From Clostridia bacterium (lineage in GTDB: Bacteria; Bacillota; Clostridia; Christensenellales; QALW01), in the NCBI GenBank assembly GCA_900769815.1, contig CAAGID010000006.1:1-60376 (forward strand): a DNA stretch of 60,376 nucleotides, given 5' to 3'. The notes beneath the pieces were generated by a model. The model was not told the DNA's origin. It saw only the letters and a program-made list of their open reading frames with translations, and made no database searches. Below are positions 7,510 to 16,265 of the stretch, one piece after another. Every line of letters starts with the position of its first letter. Position 1 is the first letter of the stretch. A program made the position numbers and the translations under genes.

Positions 7510-8271
7510 TTAAAAATTAACATTCGGGTCGGTAATTATTACCGGTTCGCCGTCAATTACGGCTACCGTGTTTTCGTAATGAGCACTTACACTATTATCA
7601 AGAGTAACGGTGGTCCAACCATCGGCTAAGACTTTTACCTTTTCCGTGCCTAAGTTTATCATAGGCTCAATAGCAAGGGTCATTCCGTTAACAATTCTCG
7701 TGCCGTGACCCGGTGCACCGAAATTAGGAATTTCAGGTGATTCGTGAAGGTCTCTGCCTACACCGTGACCGGTAAAATCACGTACGATACCGTATCCGAA
7801 CTGTTCAATATATTGTTGCACCCCGTGTGAAATATCGGAAACCCTGTTCCCTACACGGGCAAAGCGCATACCCTCATAAAAAGATTGTTTTGTTCTTTCA
7901 ACAAGCAATCTCTTTTCTTCAGATACTTCACCTACCATAAAGGTACGTGCCATATCGGTATGAAAGCCCTTTAAATAAACGCCTCCGTCAACACTTACCA
8001 TGTCTCCCTCGCGGATAATTTTATTAGCCTTGGGGATACCGTGGATAACTTCCTCATTAACAGATATGCATAAAGTTTTGGGAAAACCGTACATTCCAAG
8101 GAAAGACGGCTTTGCACCATTACTTATTATATACTTATATGCTAATTTGTCAAGTTCAAGTGTACTCATTCCCGCTTTTATGCTATTTTCAAGCATTTCC
8201 ATACAGGAAGCAAGAATTTTTCCGCCTTCAGCCATTATTTTAAGTGCACTTTCGTTTTTAATGCACAGCAT
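7510..8271 (-). CDS. map: Methionine aminopeptidase, type I
   Basis: A 253-residue metalloprotease removing the initiator Met from new proteins. The dinuclear-metal ligands are in place: Asp in VSVDGGVY, Asp in FHTDMART, His in TGHGVGRDLHE, Glu in LAIEPMI and Glu in HYENTVAV; an upstream His is in EVIHGIP. No zinc-finger N-terminal extension, as usual for bacterial type I. The start overlaps the adk stop by one base (TGATG), so the two are translationally coupled. Confidence 0.97.
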   Translation of the reverse strand: MLCIKNESALKIMAEGGKILASCMEMLENSIKAGMSTLELDKLAYKYIISNGAKPSFLGMYGFPKTLCISVNEEVIHGIPKANKIIREGDMVSVDGGVYLKGFHTDMARTFMVGEVSEEKRLLVERTKQSFYEGMRFARVGNRVSDISHGVQQYIEQFGYGIVRDFTGHGVGRDLHESPEIPNFGAPGHGTRIVNGMTLAIEPMINLGTEKVKVLADGWTTVTLDNSVSAHYENTVAVIDGEPVIITDPNVNF

Positions 8272-8888
8272 CAGATAGCCTCCAGTACCTTAACGATACT
8301 TTCAAAAACCTTATCAGCGGGCTGATTGCCGTCAACTGATTTAACGCTTTCACCGTAGTAGGCGATTAAAGGCTTTGTTTGTGCGTTATAAACGTCAATT
8401 CTTGACTTAACAGTTACCTCATTATCATCAGCTCTCTGTACAAGCTTTTCTCCGCAAGCGGGACAAACATCTGATAAAAGAGTGCTCTTATGATAAGTAC
8501 CTGCACATTTAGGGCAAATACGTCTGCCGGTAATTCTGTCAAGCAGCAAATCAGTGTTAACATCAATATTCAGTACGCAATCAAGGCTTGCGATGTCCTT
8601 AAGTCCATCTGCCTGAGCTATTGTACGGGGAAAGCCGTCTAAAAGGAAACCGTTTTTACAGTCTTCACGATTTAAACGGTCCTTGACCATAGCAAGGGTA
8701 ACCTCATCGGGAACTAACTTGCCTGCGTCAATATATGTTTTAGCCAATTTGCCAAGTTCGGTATTATTTCCCATATTTTCGCGGAACATATCGCCCGTTG
8801 AGATATGGGGGATACCGTATTTTTTACAAATTTGGGCTGCCTGGGTGCCTTTACCGGCACCCGGAGCTCCTAATAAAATCATTTTCAT
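8271..8888 (-). CDS. adk: Adenylate kinase
   Basis: A 205-residue kinase interconverting AMP+ATP and 2 ADP. The P-loop is GAPGAGKGTQ at residues about 7-16, the AMP-binding region is STGDMFRE, and GFPRTIAQA is the NMP-lid signature. The LID carries CPKC and CPAC, so it is the zinc-containing type of Gram-positives. The ATG at 8888 is preferred (GAGG eight bases upstream and the usual MKMILLG start) over a frame starting at 8909 inside the secY end. Confidence 0.96.
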   Translation of the reverse strand: MKMILLGAPGAGKGTQAAQICKKYGIPHISTGDMFRENMGNNTELGKLAKTYIDAGKLVPDEVTLAMVKDRLNREDCKNGFLLDGFPRTIAQADGLKDIASLDCVLNIDVNTDLLLDRITGRRICPKCAGTYHKSTLLSDVCPACGEKLVQRADDNEVTVKSRIDVYNAQTKPLIAYYGESVKSVDGNQPADKVFESIVKVLEAI

Positions 8889-8901
8889 TGCTTTTTCCTC
8901 A

Positions 8902-10242
8902 TTAATCAAGGAATCCCTTATAATGACGCATTACCATCTGGCTTTCAAGCTGCTTTGTAACTTCTATTGAAACGCTTACGATAATAAGTAAGCCCGTTGA
9001 TGAGAAGGTAAGAGCAAGACCAAGGATGGAGCCTGCGAGGTTGGGCGCAATGGTGGTAAGAATTGCACTTGCCAGCATAGGTATACTTGAAATTATGCCA
9101 AGATACAAACCGCTGAAAAGAACAAGTCTCTTTGATACCTTGTTAAGGTAATCGGTGGTGGGCTTACCGGGTCTGATACCCTGAATAAATCCGCCGTATT
9201 TCTGAAGATTCTTACTTGTTTCAGCTGCATTAAAGGAAATTGCGGAGTAGAAGAATGCAAAGCCGATTGTTAAAAGGAAGCTTGCAATCATATAACCCCA
9301 TGTGCCTTGACCAAGCCACTTCTGATAAAAGTTAGCAAAGGGAGTGTTGGACCAGAACATACCTGTAAGGATGCTGGGGAACATAAGCAAGGACATTGAG
9401 AAAATAAGGGGGAGTACACCGCAGGAGTTAGGCTTAATGGGCATATAAGTGCTCTGTCCGCCGTAAACCTTTCTGCCTGAAACACGCTTAGCGTACTGAA
9501 TGTTAATTCTTCTTTCGCCAAGCTCAACGAAGATAACAACAACGATCAATGCAACAACTGCAAGAAGTACAAGGGGAAGAATCCACCAAAGTGCGTTGTT
9601 ACCTGCCTGTGAGTTTGCAACTGCCTGATCGAAATAACCGCCGACAGTTACGGGGAAACGTGCGATAATACCAACGAAAATGAGCATTGAAATACCATTT
9701 CCAAGACCCTTTTCGCTTACACGGTCACCAATCCAAATTGCAACTGCAGTACCTGCGGTAAGCGAAAGACCGATAAGTACGTATGCAAGGATGGGGTTAA
9801 GACCTTCAACAAGCATGCTCTGTCCTGCACCTAACTGTGAGTTAAATGCATAGCAGATACCGATTGCCTGAAGGAATGCAAGACCGAAAGAAGTATATCT
9901 AACGATTTTGTTAATCTTCTCTCTGCCGTTTTCCTCGCGACCCATTCTTTCAAGGGCGGGGATAACAACCTGGAGAAGCTGAATAATAATTGATGCGTTA
10001 ATGTAGGGTGAAATACCCATAGCCATGAAAGTATAGCCTTCAAGTGAACCACCGGTGATGATGTTCATCAATCCCCAGATGTTCTCATTAGCGCTTGCAA
10101 CACCTGACGTAAAGATAGCAGGGTTTATACCGGGGGTAGGAATGTAACAGCAAAGTCTGTAAAGAAGAAGCATAAGAAGGGTATATAAAATCTTCTTACG
10201 AAGATCCGGAATCTTCCAAGCATTCTTAAATACTGAAAACAT
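8902..10242 (-). CDS. secY: Protein translocase subunit SecY
   Basis: A 446-residue, ten-segment membrane channel for protein export. It opens with FKNAWKIPDLRKKILYTL, has YIPTPGINP after the first segment, the plug region, AIWIGDRVSEKGLGNGIS and QYAKRVSGRKVYGG with the basic cytosolic loop, and NSCGVLPLIF. All are SecY landmarks and the length is normal (about 430-450). Its ATG directly follows the rplO stop codon, and the ribosome site (GAGGTGG) lies inside the end of rplO. Confidence 0.98.
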   Translation of the reverse strand: MFSVFKNAWKIPDLRKKILYTLLMLLLYRLCCYIPTPGINPAIFTSGVASANENIWGLMNIITGGSLEGYTFMAMGISPYINASIIIQLLQVVIPALERMGREENGREKINKIVRYTSFGLAFLQAIGICYAFNSQLGAGQSMLVEGLNPILAYVLIGLSLTAGTAVAIWIGDRVSEKGLGNGISMLIFVGIIARFPVTVGGYFDQAVANSQAGNNALWWILPLVLLAVVALIVVVIFVELGERRINIQYAKRVSGRKVYGGQSTYMPIKPNSCGVLPLIFSMSLLMFPSILTGMFWSNTPFANFYQKWLGQGTWGYMIASFLLTIGFAFFYSAISFNAAETSKNLQKYGGFIQGIRPGKPTTDYLNKVSKRLVLFSGLYLGIISSIPMLASAILTTIAPNLAGSILGLALTFSSTGLLIIVSVSIEVTKQLESQMVMRHYKGFLD

Positions 10243-10686
10243 TTATACCACCTCAGCCTTTCCTCCGAGCGCCTCAATCTTCTGCTGAGCCGTACGGGTA
10301 AAGGCTGCAACCTGAACAGTAAGTCGCTTTGTAAGTTCACCGTTTCCGAGTACCTTAACGCCATCTTTCTCGATTTTGGAAATCAAGCCTTTTTCCTTAA
10401 GAAGTTCAGCCGTAACAACTGTATCTTCATCAAAGATATCAAGTTTTGCAACGTTGATTTCTGTATAAATTTTGCTGAAGGGATTAAAGAAGCCACGCTT
10501 AGGAAGTCTTCTTGTAAGGGGCATCTGACCGCCTTCAAAACCGGGACGAACGCCACCGCCTGAGCGAGCATTCTGACCCTTATGACCTTTACCGGAGGTC
10601 TTGCCTAAACCGCTGCCGGGGCCTCTGCCTCTGCGGCGACCGGTCTGAACAGCACCCTCTGCGGGTCTTAAATCTACTAATTTCAT
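10243..10686 (-). CDS. rplO: 50S ribosomal protein L15
   Basis: A 147-residue uL15 with the glycine/arginine-rich N-terminal arm (GRRRGRGPGSGLGKTSGKGHKG is the region) that threads into 23S rRNA, then the globular C-terminal domain with VAAFTRTAQQKIEALGG. The ATG at 10686 is chosen: GGAGG lies eight bases upstream, whereas the GTG at 10695 overlaps the ribosome site. Confidence 0.97.
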   Translation of the reverse strand: MKLVDLRPAEGAVQTGRRRGRGPGSGLGKTSGKGHKGQNARSGGGVRPGFEGGQMPLTRRLPKRGFFNPFSKIYTEINVAKLDIFDEDTVVTAELLKEKGLISKIEKDGVKVLGNGELTKRLTVQVAAFTRTAQQKIEALGGKAEVV

Positions 10687-10701
10687 TGTCTGCACCTCCG
10701 A

Positions 10702-10881
10702 TTAGTCGTTTACTTCTTCAACGGTTACAAGGTGCTTTACTTTGAAGATCATGCCACGGATAGCAGCATTATCAGCCTGAGTAACTGTTGAATGTAATTT
10801 TTTAAGGCCAAGAGCCTGAACTGTAGCAATCTGGTCTTTTTTGCAACCGATTGTACTCTTTGTTAATGTAATCTTTAACAT
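10702..10881 (-). CDS. rpmD: 50S ribosomal protein L30
   Basis: A 59-residue uL30: starts MLKITLTKSTIGCKKDQIAT, with ALGLKKLHSTV and the closing FKVKHLVTVEE, the full family pattern. The ATG at 10881 has GGAGG nine bases upstream. It sits between rpsE (14 bases) and rplO (15 bases), the conserved order. Confidence 0.96.
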   Translation of the reverse strand: MLKITLTKSTIGCKKDQIATVQALGLKKLHSTVTQADNAAIRGMIFKVKHLVTVEEVND

Positions 10882-10895
10882 TGTAAAATTCCTCC

Positions 10896-11399
10896 TTAGC
10901 CTATGATCTCGTCAACTGACTTGCCACGCATTTCTGCGATTTCTTCAGCAGTTTTCAAGGAAGCAAGACCTGCAAGAGTAGCTTTTACGCAGTTAGCGGG
11001 GTTGTTTGAACCTTGGCTCTTTGTAAGAATATCACGTACACCAACCATCTCAAGTACGTCACGAACGGGACCGCCGGCGATAACACCGGTTCCTTCGGGT
11101 GCAGGCATAAGAAGAACCTGACCGCGACCGAACTTGCCTACTACGGAGTGGGGAATCGTTGTACCATCAAGTGAAACCTTGATAAGATTCTTTTTAGCAT
11201 CCTCTGTTGCCTTGCGGATAGCTTCGGGAACTTCAACAGCCTTACCCTGGCCTACGCCTACGTGGCCGTTGCCGTCACCAACAACTACAAGTGCTGCAAG
11301 ACGCATGTTACGTCCGCCCTTAACGGTTTTAGCAACACGGTTTACTGCAACTAACTTGTCTTTTAAATCAAGTGTTTTGGGATCTATTCTCTTACTCAT
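10896..11399 (-). CDS. rpsE: 30S ribosomal protein S5
   Basis: A 167-residue uS5. The N-terminal double-stranded RNA-binding-like domain has LVAVNRVAKTVKGGRNMRLAALVVVGDGNGHVG; the C-terminal domain has APEGTGVIAGGPVRDVLEMVGVRDILTKSQGS. Both are conserved; it helps decoding fidelity in the small subunit. GGAGG precedes the ATG. Confidence 0.97.
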   Translation of the reverse strand: MSKRIDPKTLDLKDKLVAVNRVAKTVKGGRNMRLAALVVVGDGNGHVGVGQGKAVEVPEAIRKATEDAKKNLIKVSLDGTTIPHSVVGKFGRGQVLLMPAPEGTGVIAGGPVRDVLEMVGVRDILTKSQGSNNPANCVKATLAGLASLKTAEEIAEMRGKSVDEIIG

Positions 11400-11414
11400 C
11401 GCTTTTTACCTCCA

Positions 11415-11783
11415 TTAAAATTCCAGACCGGCTTCACGGGCAGCTTCTGCCAATGCCTGTACACGGCCGGTGTAGAGGTAGCCGCCTCTGTCAAATACAA
11501 CAGTCTTGATACCCTTTGCCTGAGCACGCTCAGCAATGAGCTTACCTACTGTCTTAGCGGCGTCTGTTTTTGTCATTTCTTCAACAGCCTTTGCAACCTC
11601 TGCTTCGATAGTTGAAGCAGCTGCAAGTGTATTGCCGGTTGTATCATCGATAACCTGAGCATAGATATGACTGTTGCTGCGATATACGTCTAATCTGGGA
11701 CGATCTGATGTTCCGCTGATCTTCTTACGAACACGAGCGTGTCTTGCAAGACGGTTAGCGTTTTTGTCGATTTTCTTTATCAT
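11415..11783 (-). CDS. rplR: 50S ribosomal protein L18
   Basis: A 122-residue uL18 that brings 5S rRNA to the large subunit. Features are the basic N terminus (RLARHARVRKKISGTSDRPRLDV), SNSHIYAQVIDD, and the closing FDRGGYLYTGRVQALAEAAREAGLEF. Normal length, intact, between rplF and rpsE. Confidence 0.97.
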   Translation of the reverse strand: MIKKIDKNANRLARHARVRKKISGTSDRPRLDVYRSNSHIYAQVIDDTTGNTLAAASTIEAEVAKAVEEMTKTDAAKTVGKLIAERAQAKGIKTVVFDRGGYLYTGRVQALAEAAREAGLEF

Positions 11784-11803
11784 AATGCTAATGCTCCTTT
11801 CAA

Positions 11804-12346
11804 TTACTTCTTACCGGCTTTGCCCTCTTTCATAGCAACGTATTCGTCTTCATAACGAATACCCTTGCCATGATAGGGTTCGGGTTCTCTTACGGAACGG
11901 ATTTCTGCTGCAAACTGACCAACAACCTGCTTATCAGCACCGCGAACGATGATCTGAGTCTGTGAAGGAACTTCGATTGTGATTCCTTCGGGAGCTTCCA
12001 TCTCAACGGGATGTGAATAACCCATGTTAAGAACGAGCTTCTTGCCGTTTAAAGCAGCACGGTAACCTGTACCGATGATTTTAAGGCTCTTTGAAAATCC
12101 TTCTGAAACACCAAGAACCATATTGTTAATAAGAGTTCTTGTAAGGCCGTGAAGTGCACGGTGGTCTTTTTCGTCGGAGGGACGGCTAACGAGAACTTCG
12201 TTGCCTTCAACCTTAATAATCATGTCCTTGGACAGTTGCTGTGTTAAAGTAGCTTTAGCGCCTTTTACAGTAACTACGTTGCCGTCAGCCACAGTAACTG
12301 TTACGCCGGCGGGAATAGCTACGGGATTCTTACCTATTCTTGACAT
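11804..12346 (-). CDS. rplF: 50S ribosomal protein L6
   Basis: A 180-residue uL6 made of two related domains; the C-terminal signature is PEPYHGKGIRYEDEYV, and MSRIGKNPVAIPAGV is the usual start. It lies near the sarcin-ricin loop. GGAGG lies about seven bases before the ATG. Normal length. Confidence 0.97.
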   Translation of the reverse strand: MSRIGKNPVAIPAGVTVTVADGNVVTVKGAKATLTQQLSKDMIIKVEGNEVLVSRPSDEKDHRALHGLTRTLINNMVLGVSEGFSKSLKIIGTGYRAALNGKKLVLNMGYSHPVEMEAPEGITIEVPSQTQIIVRGADKQVVGQFAAEIRSVREPEPYHGKGIRYEDEYVAMKEGKAGKK

Positions 12347-12362
12347 ATTATTTTCCTCCTGA

Positions 12363-12761
12363 TTACCATACGTAAGCTAAAACTTCGCCGCCGATGTTAA
12401 GTGCGCGAGCCTGCTTATCTGTCATGATGCCCTTTGAAGTGGATATAATTGCAATACCCATACCGCCCAAAACTCTGGGAAGTTCTTCTGCACGGGCATA
12501 AACTCTCAAGCCGGGCTTTGAAATTCTCTTCAAGCCTGAGATGATTCTTTCTTTGTTAGCACCGTATTTAAGTGTAACACGGATTGTTCCCTGGGGAACT
12601 GCGTCGATTACTTCAACGCCCTTAATGTAACCTTCGTCAAGAAGAAGCTGAGCAATAGCCTGCTTTACGTTTGACTTAGGAATATCTACTGTTGTATGAC
12701 GTGCTACCATCGCATTGCGAATTCTGGTGAGCATATCAGCAATAGGATCTGTTAAAACCAT
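12363..12761 (-). CDS. rpsH: 30S ribosomal protein S8
   Basis: A 132-residue uS8: DPIADMLTRIRNAM at the N terminus, LKRISKPGLRVYARAEELPRVLGG in the middle, and STSKGIMTDKQARALNIGGEVLAYVW at the end. In E. coli S8 represses the spc operon at a site near rplE; no such site was looked for in detail here. It is followed closely by rplF. Confidence 0.97.
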   Translation of the reverse strand: MVLTDPIADMLTRIRNAMVARHTTVDIPKSNVKQAIAQLLLDEGYIKGVEVIDAVPQGTIRVTLKYGANKERIISGLKRISKPGLRVYARAEELPRVLGGMGIAIISTSKGIMTDKQARALNIGGEVLAYVW

Positions 12762-12795
12762 TATTGGTATCCTCCTTTTCCAATATATTCGTTAC

Positions 12796-12981
12796 TTACC
12801 AACTTGCTTTTTTAACGCCGGGAATCTGGCCCTTATAAGCCAACTCTCTGAAGCAGATACGGCAGATGCCGTACTTTGAAAGAACTGCATGAGGGCGGCC
12901 GCAAATGCTGCATCTTGTGTATTCGCGTGTTGAATACTTCTGAGGCTTCTGCTGTTTGTTAATCATTGCTTTCTTTGCCAT
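12796..12981 (-). CDS. rpsN: 30S ribosomal protein S14, zinc-binding type
   Basis: A 61-residue uS14 of the short C+ type. CSICGRPHA and GICRICFRELAYKGQIPGVKKASW give the four zinc cysteines. This is the form used by Firmicutes at this locus; the longer zinc-free paralogue, where present, is usually elsewhere. It lies between rplE and rpsH. Confidence 0.97.
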   Translation of the reverse strand: MAKKAMINKQQKPQKYSTREYTRCSICGRPHAVLSKYGICRICFRELAYKGQIPGVKKASW

Positions 12982-13000
12982 TATCTTGACCCTCCCTCTA

Positions 13001-13540
13001 TTAGTTTGCGTAAGGCATGCCCATAAGACCTAAAAGCTCACGAGCTTCCTCATCGGTGTTTGCTGTAGTAACAAATATAATGTCCATACCCCTAACCTTG
13101 TCGATCTTATCGTATTCGATTTCGGGGAAGATAAGCTGCTCTTTAATACCAAGAGCATAGTTACCTCTGCCGTCGAATGCGTTTGCAGATACGCCGTGGA
13201 AGTCACGAACACGGGGAAGTGCTATGTTCAAAAGCTTGTCAATGAATTCATACATTCTTTCGCCGCGAAGAGTAACCTTTGCGCCGATATTCATTCCCTC
13301 ACGAACCTTGAAGTTAGCAACGGACTTTTTAGCCTTTGTTACGATAGGTGCCTGACCTGTAATGAGTGCAATTTCCTCAACAACAGCCTGGAATTTTTTT
13401 GCATCGTCCTTAACGTCGCCAAGGCCTGCATTAACAACAACCTTTTCGATTTTGGGAACCTGCATAATGTTTGTGTAACCAAACTTCTTAACCATTGCAG
13501 GAACTACTTCATTTAAATATTTATCCTTTAATCTGGCCAT
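13001..13540 (-). CDS. rplE: 50S ribosomal protein L5
   Basis: A 179-residue uL5 that binds 5S rRNA and contacts P-site tRNA. MQVPKIEKVVVNAGLGD, ITGQAPIVTKAKKSVANFKVREGMNIGAKVTLRG and RVRDFHGVSANAFDGRGNYALG are family landmarks. GGAGG lies ten bases before the ATG. Typical length. Confidence 0.97.
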   Translation of the reverse strand: MARLKDKYLNEVVPAMVKKFGYTNIMQVPKIEKVVVNAGLGDVKDDAKKFQAVVEEIALITGQAPIVTKAKKSVANFKVREGMNIGAKVTLRGERMYEFIDKLLNIALPRVRDFHGVSANAFDGRGNYALGIKEQLIFPEIEYDKIDKVRGMDIIFVTTANTDEEARELLGLMGMPYAN

Positions 13541-13558
13541 AGTATCTCATCCTCCCTA

Positions 13559-13873
13559 TTACTGAATTGCCTTTTTGCAATCTTTGCAAATACGGGTCTT
13601 CTTGCCATCAATTACTTCGAAGCCAACGCGAACACCCTTCTTGCAGTTGGGGCAGTATAACATAACGTTTGAAGCATCGATAGGAGCTTCCTTCTCGATA
13701 CGGCCACCTGCTTCGCCCATTTTCTTGGGTTTAGTATGACGGATAATCATATTAGCACCCTCAACAATAAGCTTGTTTTCTTTGGGCATAGCACGAAGAA
13801 CTTTCTTAGCATTGCCAAGGTCTTTGCTTTCACCGCTGATAATTACAACGGAATCACCTTTTTTAATATTCAT
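13559..13873 (-). CDS. rplX: 50S ribosomal protein L24
   Basis: A 104-residue uL24 with an N-terminal KOW motif (IKKGDSVVIISGESKDLGNAKKVLRA) and a C-terminal part carrying CPNCKKGVRVGFE and TRICKDCKK, two cysteine pairs as in zinc-type L24. It is an early assembly initiator. GGAGG precedes the ATG by nine bases. Confidence 0.96.
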   Translation of the reverse strand: MNIKKGDSVVIISGESKDLGNAKKVLRAMPKENKLIVEGANMIIRHTKPKKMGEAGGRIEKEAPIDASNVMLYCPNCKKGVRVGFEVIDGKKTRICKDCKKAIQ

Positions 13874-13887
13874 TGTGTATGTCCTCC

Positions 13888-14256
13888 TTACAGAACTTCC
13901 GGTGCAAGTGAGATAATCTTCATGAAATCTCTTTCACGAAGCTCTCTTGCGATGGGTCCGAATACACGGGTACCACGGGGAAGCTTTTGATCATTGATAA
14001 TAACTGCAGCGTTATCATCAAAACGGATATAGGAACCGTCTGCACGACGGGTGGGTTTTGTTGTACGAACGATAACTGCCTTAACAACGTCACCCTTCTT
14101 AACTACGCCGCCGGGCGCAGCTGTCTTAACTGATGCAACGATGGTATCTCCAACGCTGCCGTATCTTCTGAAAGAGCCACCAAGAACTCTTATGCACATA
14201 ATTTCTTTTGCGCCGGTATTGTCGGCAACCTTCAATCTTGTTTGAGGTTGTATCAT
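13888..14256 (-). CDS. rplN: 50S ribosomal protein L14
   Basis: A 122-residue uL14: MIQPQTRLKVADNTGAKEIMCIRVLGG at the start and GTRVFGPIARELRERDFMKIISLAPEVL at the end are near-universal sequences. Normal length. AAGGGG lies six bases before the ATG. It lies between rpsQ and rplX. Confidence 0.98.
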   Translation of the reverse strand: MIQPQTRLKVADNTGAKEIMCIRVLGGSFRRYGSVGDTIVASVKTAAPGGVVKKGDVVKAVIVRTTKPTRRADGSYIRFDDNAAVIINDQKLPRGTRVFGPIARELRERDFMKIISLAPEVL

Positions 14257-14292
14257 AATTTACCCCTTTCCGGTAAAATAGTCCTAAAAAGC

Positions 14293-14547
14293 TTATTTTG
14301 CCTTTTCAACTATTTCAACCAATCTCCATCTTTTATCTTTGCTCAACGGTCTTGTTTCCATAATGCGAACGGTATCGCCGATTCCGCATTCATTGTTCTC
14401 GTCATGAGCCTTGAACTTTGTTGTACGGTTTACAGTCTTTCCATAAAGAGGATGAAGAACCTTTGTCTTAACTGCAACAACGATTGTCTTATCCATCTTA
14501 TCGCTGATAACTGTACCTACTCTCTGTTTACGAAAATTTCTTTCCAC
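14293..14547 (-). CDS. rpsQ: 30S ribosomal protein S17
   Basis: An 84-residue uS17, an OB-fold primary rRNA binder. It shows FRKQRVGTVISDKMDKTIVVAVKTK and the C-terminal METRPLSKDKRWRLVEIVE. A GTG start at 14547 is chosen: GGAGG is nine bases upstream and the protein then begins with the usual ERNFRK; the TTG at 14556 touches the ribosome site. Confidence 0.95.
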   Translation of the reverse strand: MERNFRKQRVGTVISDKMDKTIVVAVKTKVLHPLYGKTVNRTTKFKAHDENNECGIGDTVRIMETRPLSKDKRWRLVEIVEKAK

Positions 14548-14561
14548 AGTCCTCAACCTCC

Positions 14562-14756
14562 TTAGCCCTTAAGCTCTAATTCTCTGAGTATGGTCATAAC
14601 CCTTGCAATGTCCTTTTTGCAGGCATCAATCTGCTTCAGGTTAGTAAGCTGACCGGTGGCATTTTGAAATCTGAGGTTTAAAAGCTCTCTCTTGAGCTCT
14701 GAAAGCTTCTTATTAAGCTCTTCAGCATTCATTTCACGAAGCTTACTCGGTTTCAT
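14562..14756 (-). CDS. rpmC: 50S ribosomal protein L29
   Basis: A 64-residue all-helical uL29 near the tunnel exit, with MKPSKLREMNAEELNKKL and LKRELLNLRFQNATGQLTN. The ATG at 14756 overlaps the rplP stop as TGATG, so it is coupled to rplP. Confidence 0.96.
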   Translation of the reverse strand: MKPSKLREMNAEELNKKLSELKRELLNLRFQNATGQLTNLKQIDACKKDIARVMTILRELELKG

Positions 14757-15193
14757 CAAACTTCACCGTCCTGTTCTTTATTGTAATCTTCCCTCTTAAC
14801 GAATTTAACCTTAACGGGAAGCTTGTGGCTTGCAAGACGCAAAGCCTCACGTGCAGTAGCCTCGTCAACGCCGTTCATTTCGAAAAGAACGCGACCGGGC
14901 TTAACAACTGCTACCCAGTATTCAGGTGAACCCTTACCTGAACCCATTCGGGTTTCAGCGGGCTTAGCTGTTACGGGCTTATCGGGGAATATCTTAATCC
15001 AAACCTGACCGCTACGCTTAATGTATCTGGTCATAGCGATACGGGCTGCTTCGATCTGTGCGCTCTTGATCCAACCGGGTTCAGTAGCCACAAGACCGTA
15101 ATCACCGTAAGCGATGAAGTTACCACGCTGAGCGTTACCCTTCATTCTGCCACGGAAAACTCTTCTTCTTTTAACTCTTTTGGGCATTAACAT
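14756..15193 (-). CDS. rplP: 50S ribosomal protein L16
   Basis: A 145-residue uL16 that helps place tRNA in the A site. It begins MLMPKRVKRRRVFRGRMKG, has RGNFIAYGDYGLVA, RIAMTRYIKRSGQVWIKIFPDKPVT and GSGKGSPEYWVAVVKPGRVLFE. The ATG at 15193 fits the ribosome site (GGAGG nine bases upstream, formed by the last codons of rpsC) better than the in-frame ATG two codons later. Confidence 0.97.
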   Translation of the reverse strand: MLMPKRVKRRRVFRGRMKGNAQRGNFIAYGDYGLVATEPGWIKSAQIEAARIAMTRYIKRSGQVWIKIFPDKPVTAKPAETRMGSGKGSPEYWVAVVKPGRVLFEMNGVDEATAREALRLASHKLPVKVKFVKREDYNKEQDGEV

Positions 15194-15195
15194 GA

Positions 15196-15852
15196 TTACT
15201 TGCCTCCTTCTGCTTTAGCAGCCTTCTTTGCAAGAATTTCTCCCTTGTAAACCCAAACCTTAACACCGATACGGCCATAGGTTGTTGCTGCTTCAGCAAA
15301 ACCATAGTCAATATCAGCACGAAGTGTCTGAAGGGGAATGCTGCCTTCGTGATAGCCTTCGCTACGTGCAATTTCTGCACCGCCAAGACGGCCTGAAACT
15401 AAAATCTTGATACCTTTTGCACCAGCACGGGTAACTCTCTGCATTGACTGCTTCATAGCACGACGGAAAGATACACGCTTTTCAAGCTGCTGTGCAATAG
15501 ATTCTGCAACGAGCTGAGCGTCCATATCAGGTTTCTTGATTTCCATAATATTAACGTTAACTTTTTTGCCGATGAACTTTTCAATATCAGCCTTTAATAC
15601 GTTGATGCCTTCGCCGCCCTTACCGATAAGTGCACCGGGCTTTGCAGTGAAGATGAAAAGTGTAACAGCATTGCTCTTACGCTCAATTTCGATTTTGGAT
15701 ACGCTGAAAGTTGCAAGCTTATTCTTTAAATATGTGCGGAGCTTGTTATCTTCTGCAATATTAGCAGCCATATCCTTATTGGTTACCCAACGGGAATCCC
15801 AATTCTTGATAACGCCTACTCTGAGGCCATGAGGATTAACTTTCTGTCCCAT
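15196..15852 (-). CDS. rpsC: 30S ribosomal protein S3
   Basis: A 218-residue uS3. The N-terminal MGQKVNPHGLRVGVIKNWDSRW is universal; the KH domain has the GKGGEGINVLKADIEKF region; the C-terminal domain has RRAMKQSMQRVTRAGAKGIKI and GRLGGAEIARSEGYHEGSIPLQTLRADIDYG. It is part of the mRNA entry site and helicase. GGAG lies close before the ATG. Ends two bases before rplP begins. Confidence 0.98.
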   Translation of the reverse strand: MGQKVNPHGLRVGVIKNWDSRWVTNKDMAANIAEDNKLRTYLKNKLATFSVSKIEIERKSNAVTLFIFTAKPGALIGKGGEGINVLKADIEKFIGKKVNVNIMEIKKPDMDAQLVAESIAQQLEKRVSFRRAMKQSMQRVTRAGAKGIKILVSGRLGGAEIARSEGYHEGSIPLQTLRADIDYGFAEAATTYGRIGVKVWVYKGEILAKKAAKAEGGK

Positions 15853-15854
15853 AA

Positions 15855-16250
15855 TTACATCTCCTTCTTCTCATCAAGGATAACAGTGATGTGGCTTGAA
15901 CGCTTTAAAATAGGTGCAGCGCTGCCTTTTGCACGAGGTCTGAAACGCTTAAGGGTGGGACCCTGGTTTGCATAAACCTCTGCAACATAAAGATTATCTC
16001 TGTTAAGGTACGGAGGATTGTTCTCCGCATTGGCTATTGCTGATGCAAGAACCTTTTCAACAACGGGGGATGCTGCCTTAGGAGTGAACTGAAGGATAGC
16101 AAGTGCCTCGTCAACCTGCTTGCCACGGATAAGGTCGATAACGATACGAACCTTACGGGAAGAGATACGGATGTACTTTGCAATAGCTTTAGGTCTTCTG
16201 TCGCGGTTTTCTTTACGATTTGCCGCTTTTTCTCTCATTCTTGTTGCCAT
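15855..16250 (-). CDS. rplV: 50S ribosomal protein L22
   Basis: A 131-residue uL22, whose hairpin lines the peptide tunnel. AKYIRISSRKVRIVIDLIRGK and FTPKAASPVVEKVLASAIANAENN are typical, as is the RFRPRAKGSAAPILKRSSHITVIL hairpin and end. The first 20 or so residues (basic, REKAANRKENRDRRPK) form a longer arm than in many homologues. Coupled tightly to rpsC. Confidence 0.96.
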   Translation of the reverse strand: MATRMREKAANRKENRDRRPKAIAKYIRISSRKVRIVIDLIRGKQVDEALAILQFTPKAASPVVEKVLASAIANAENNPPYLNRDNLYVAEVYANQGPTLKRFRPRAKGSAAPILKRSSHITVILDEKKEM

Positions 16251-16265
16251 GCCGCTAACCTCCTA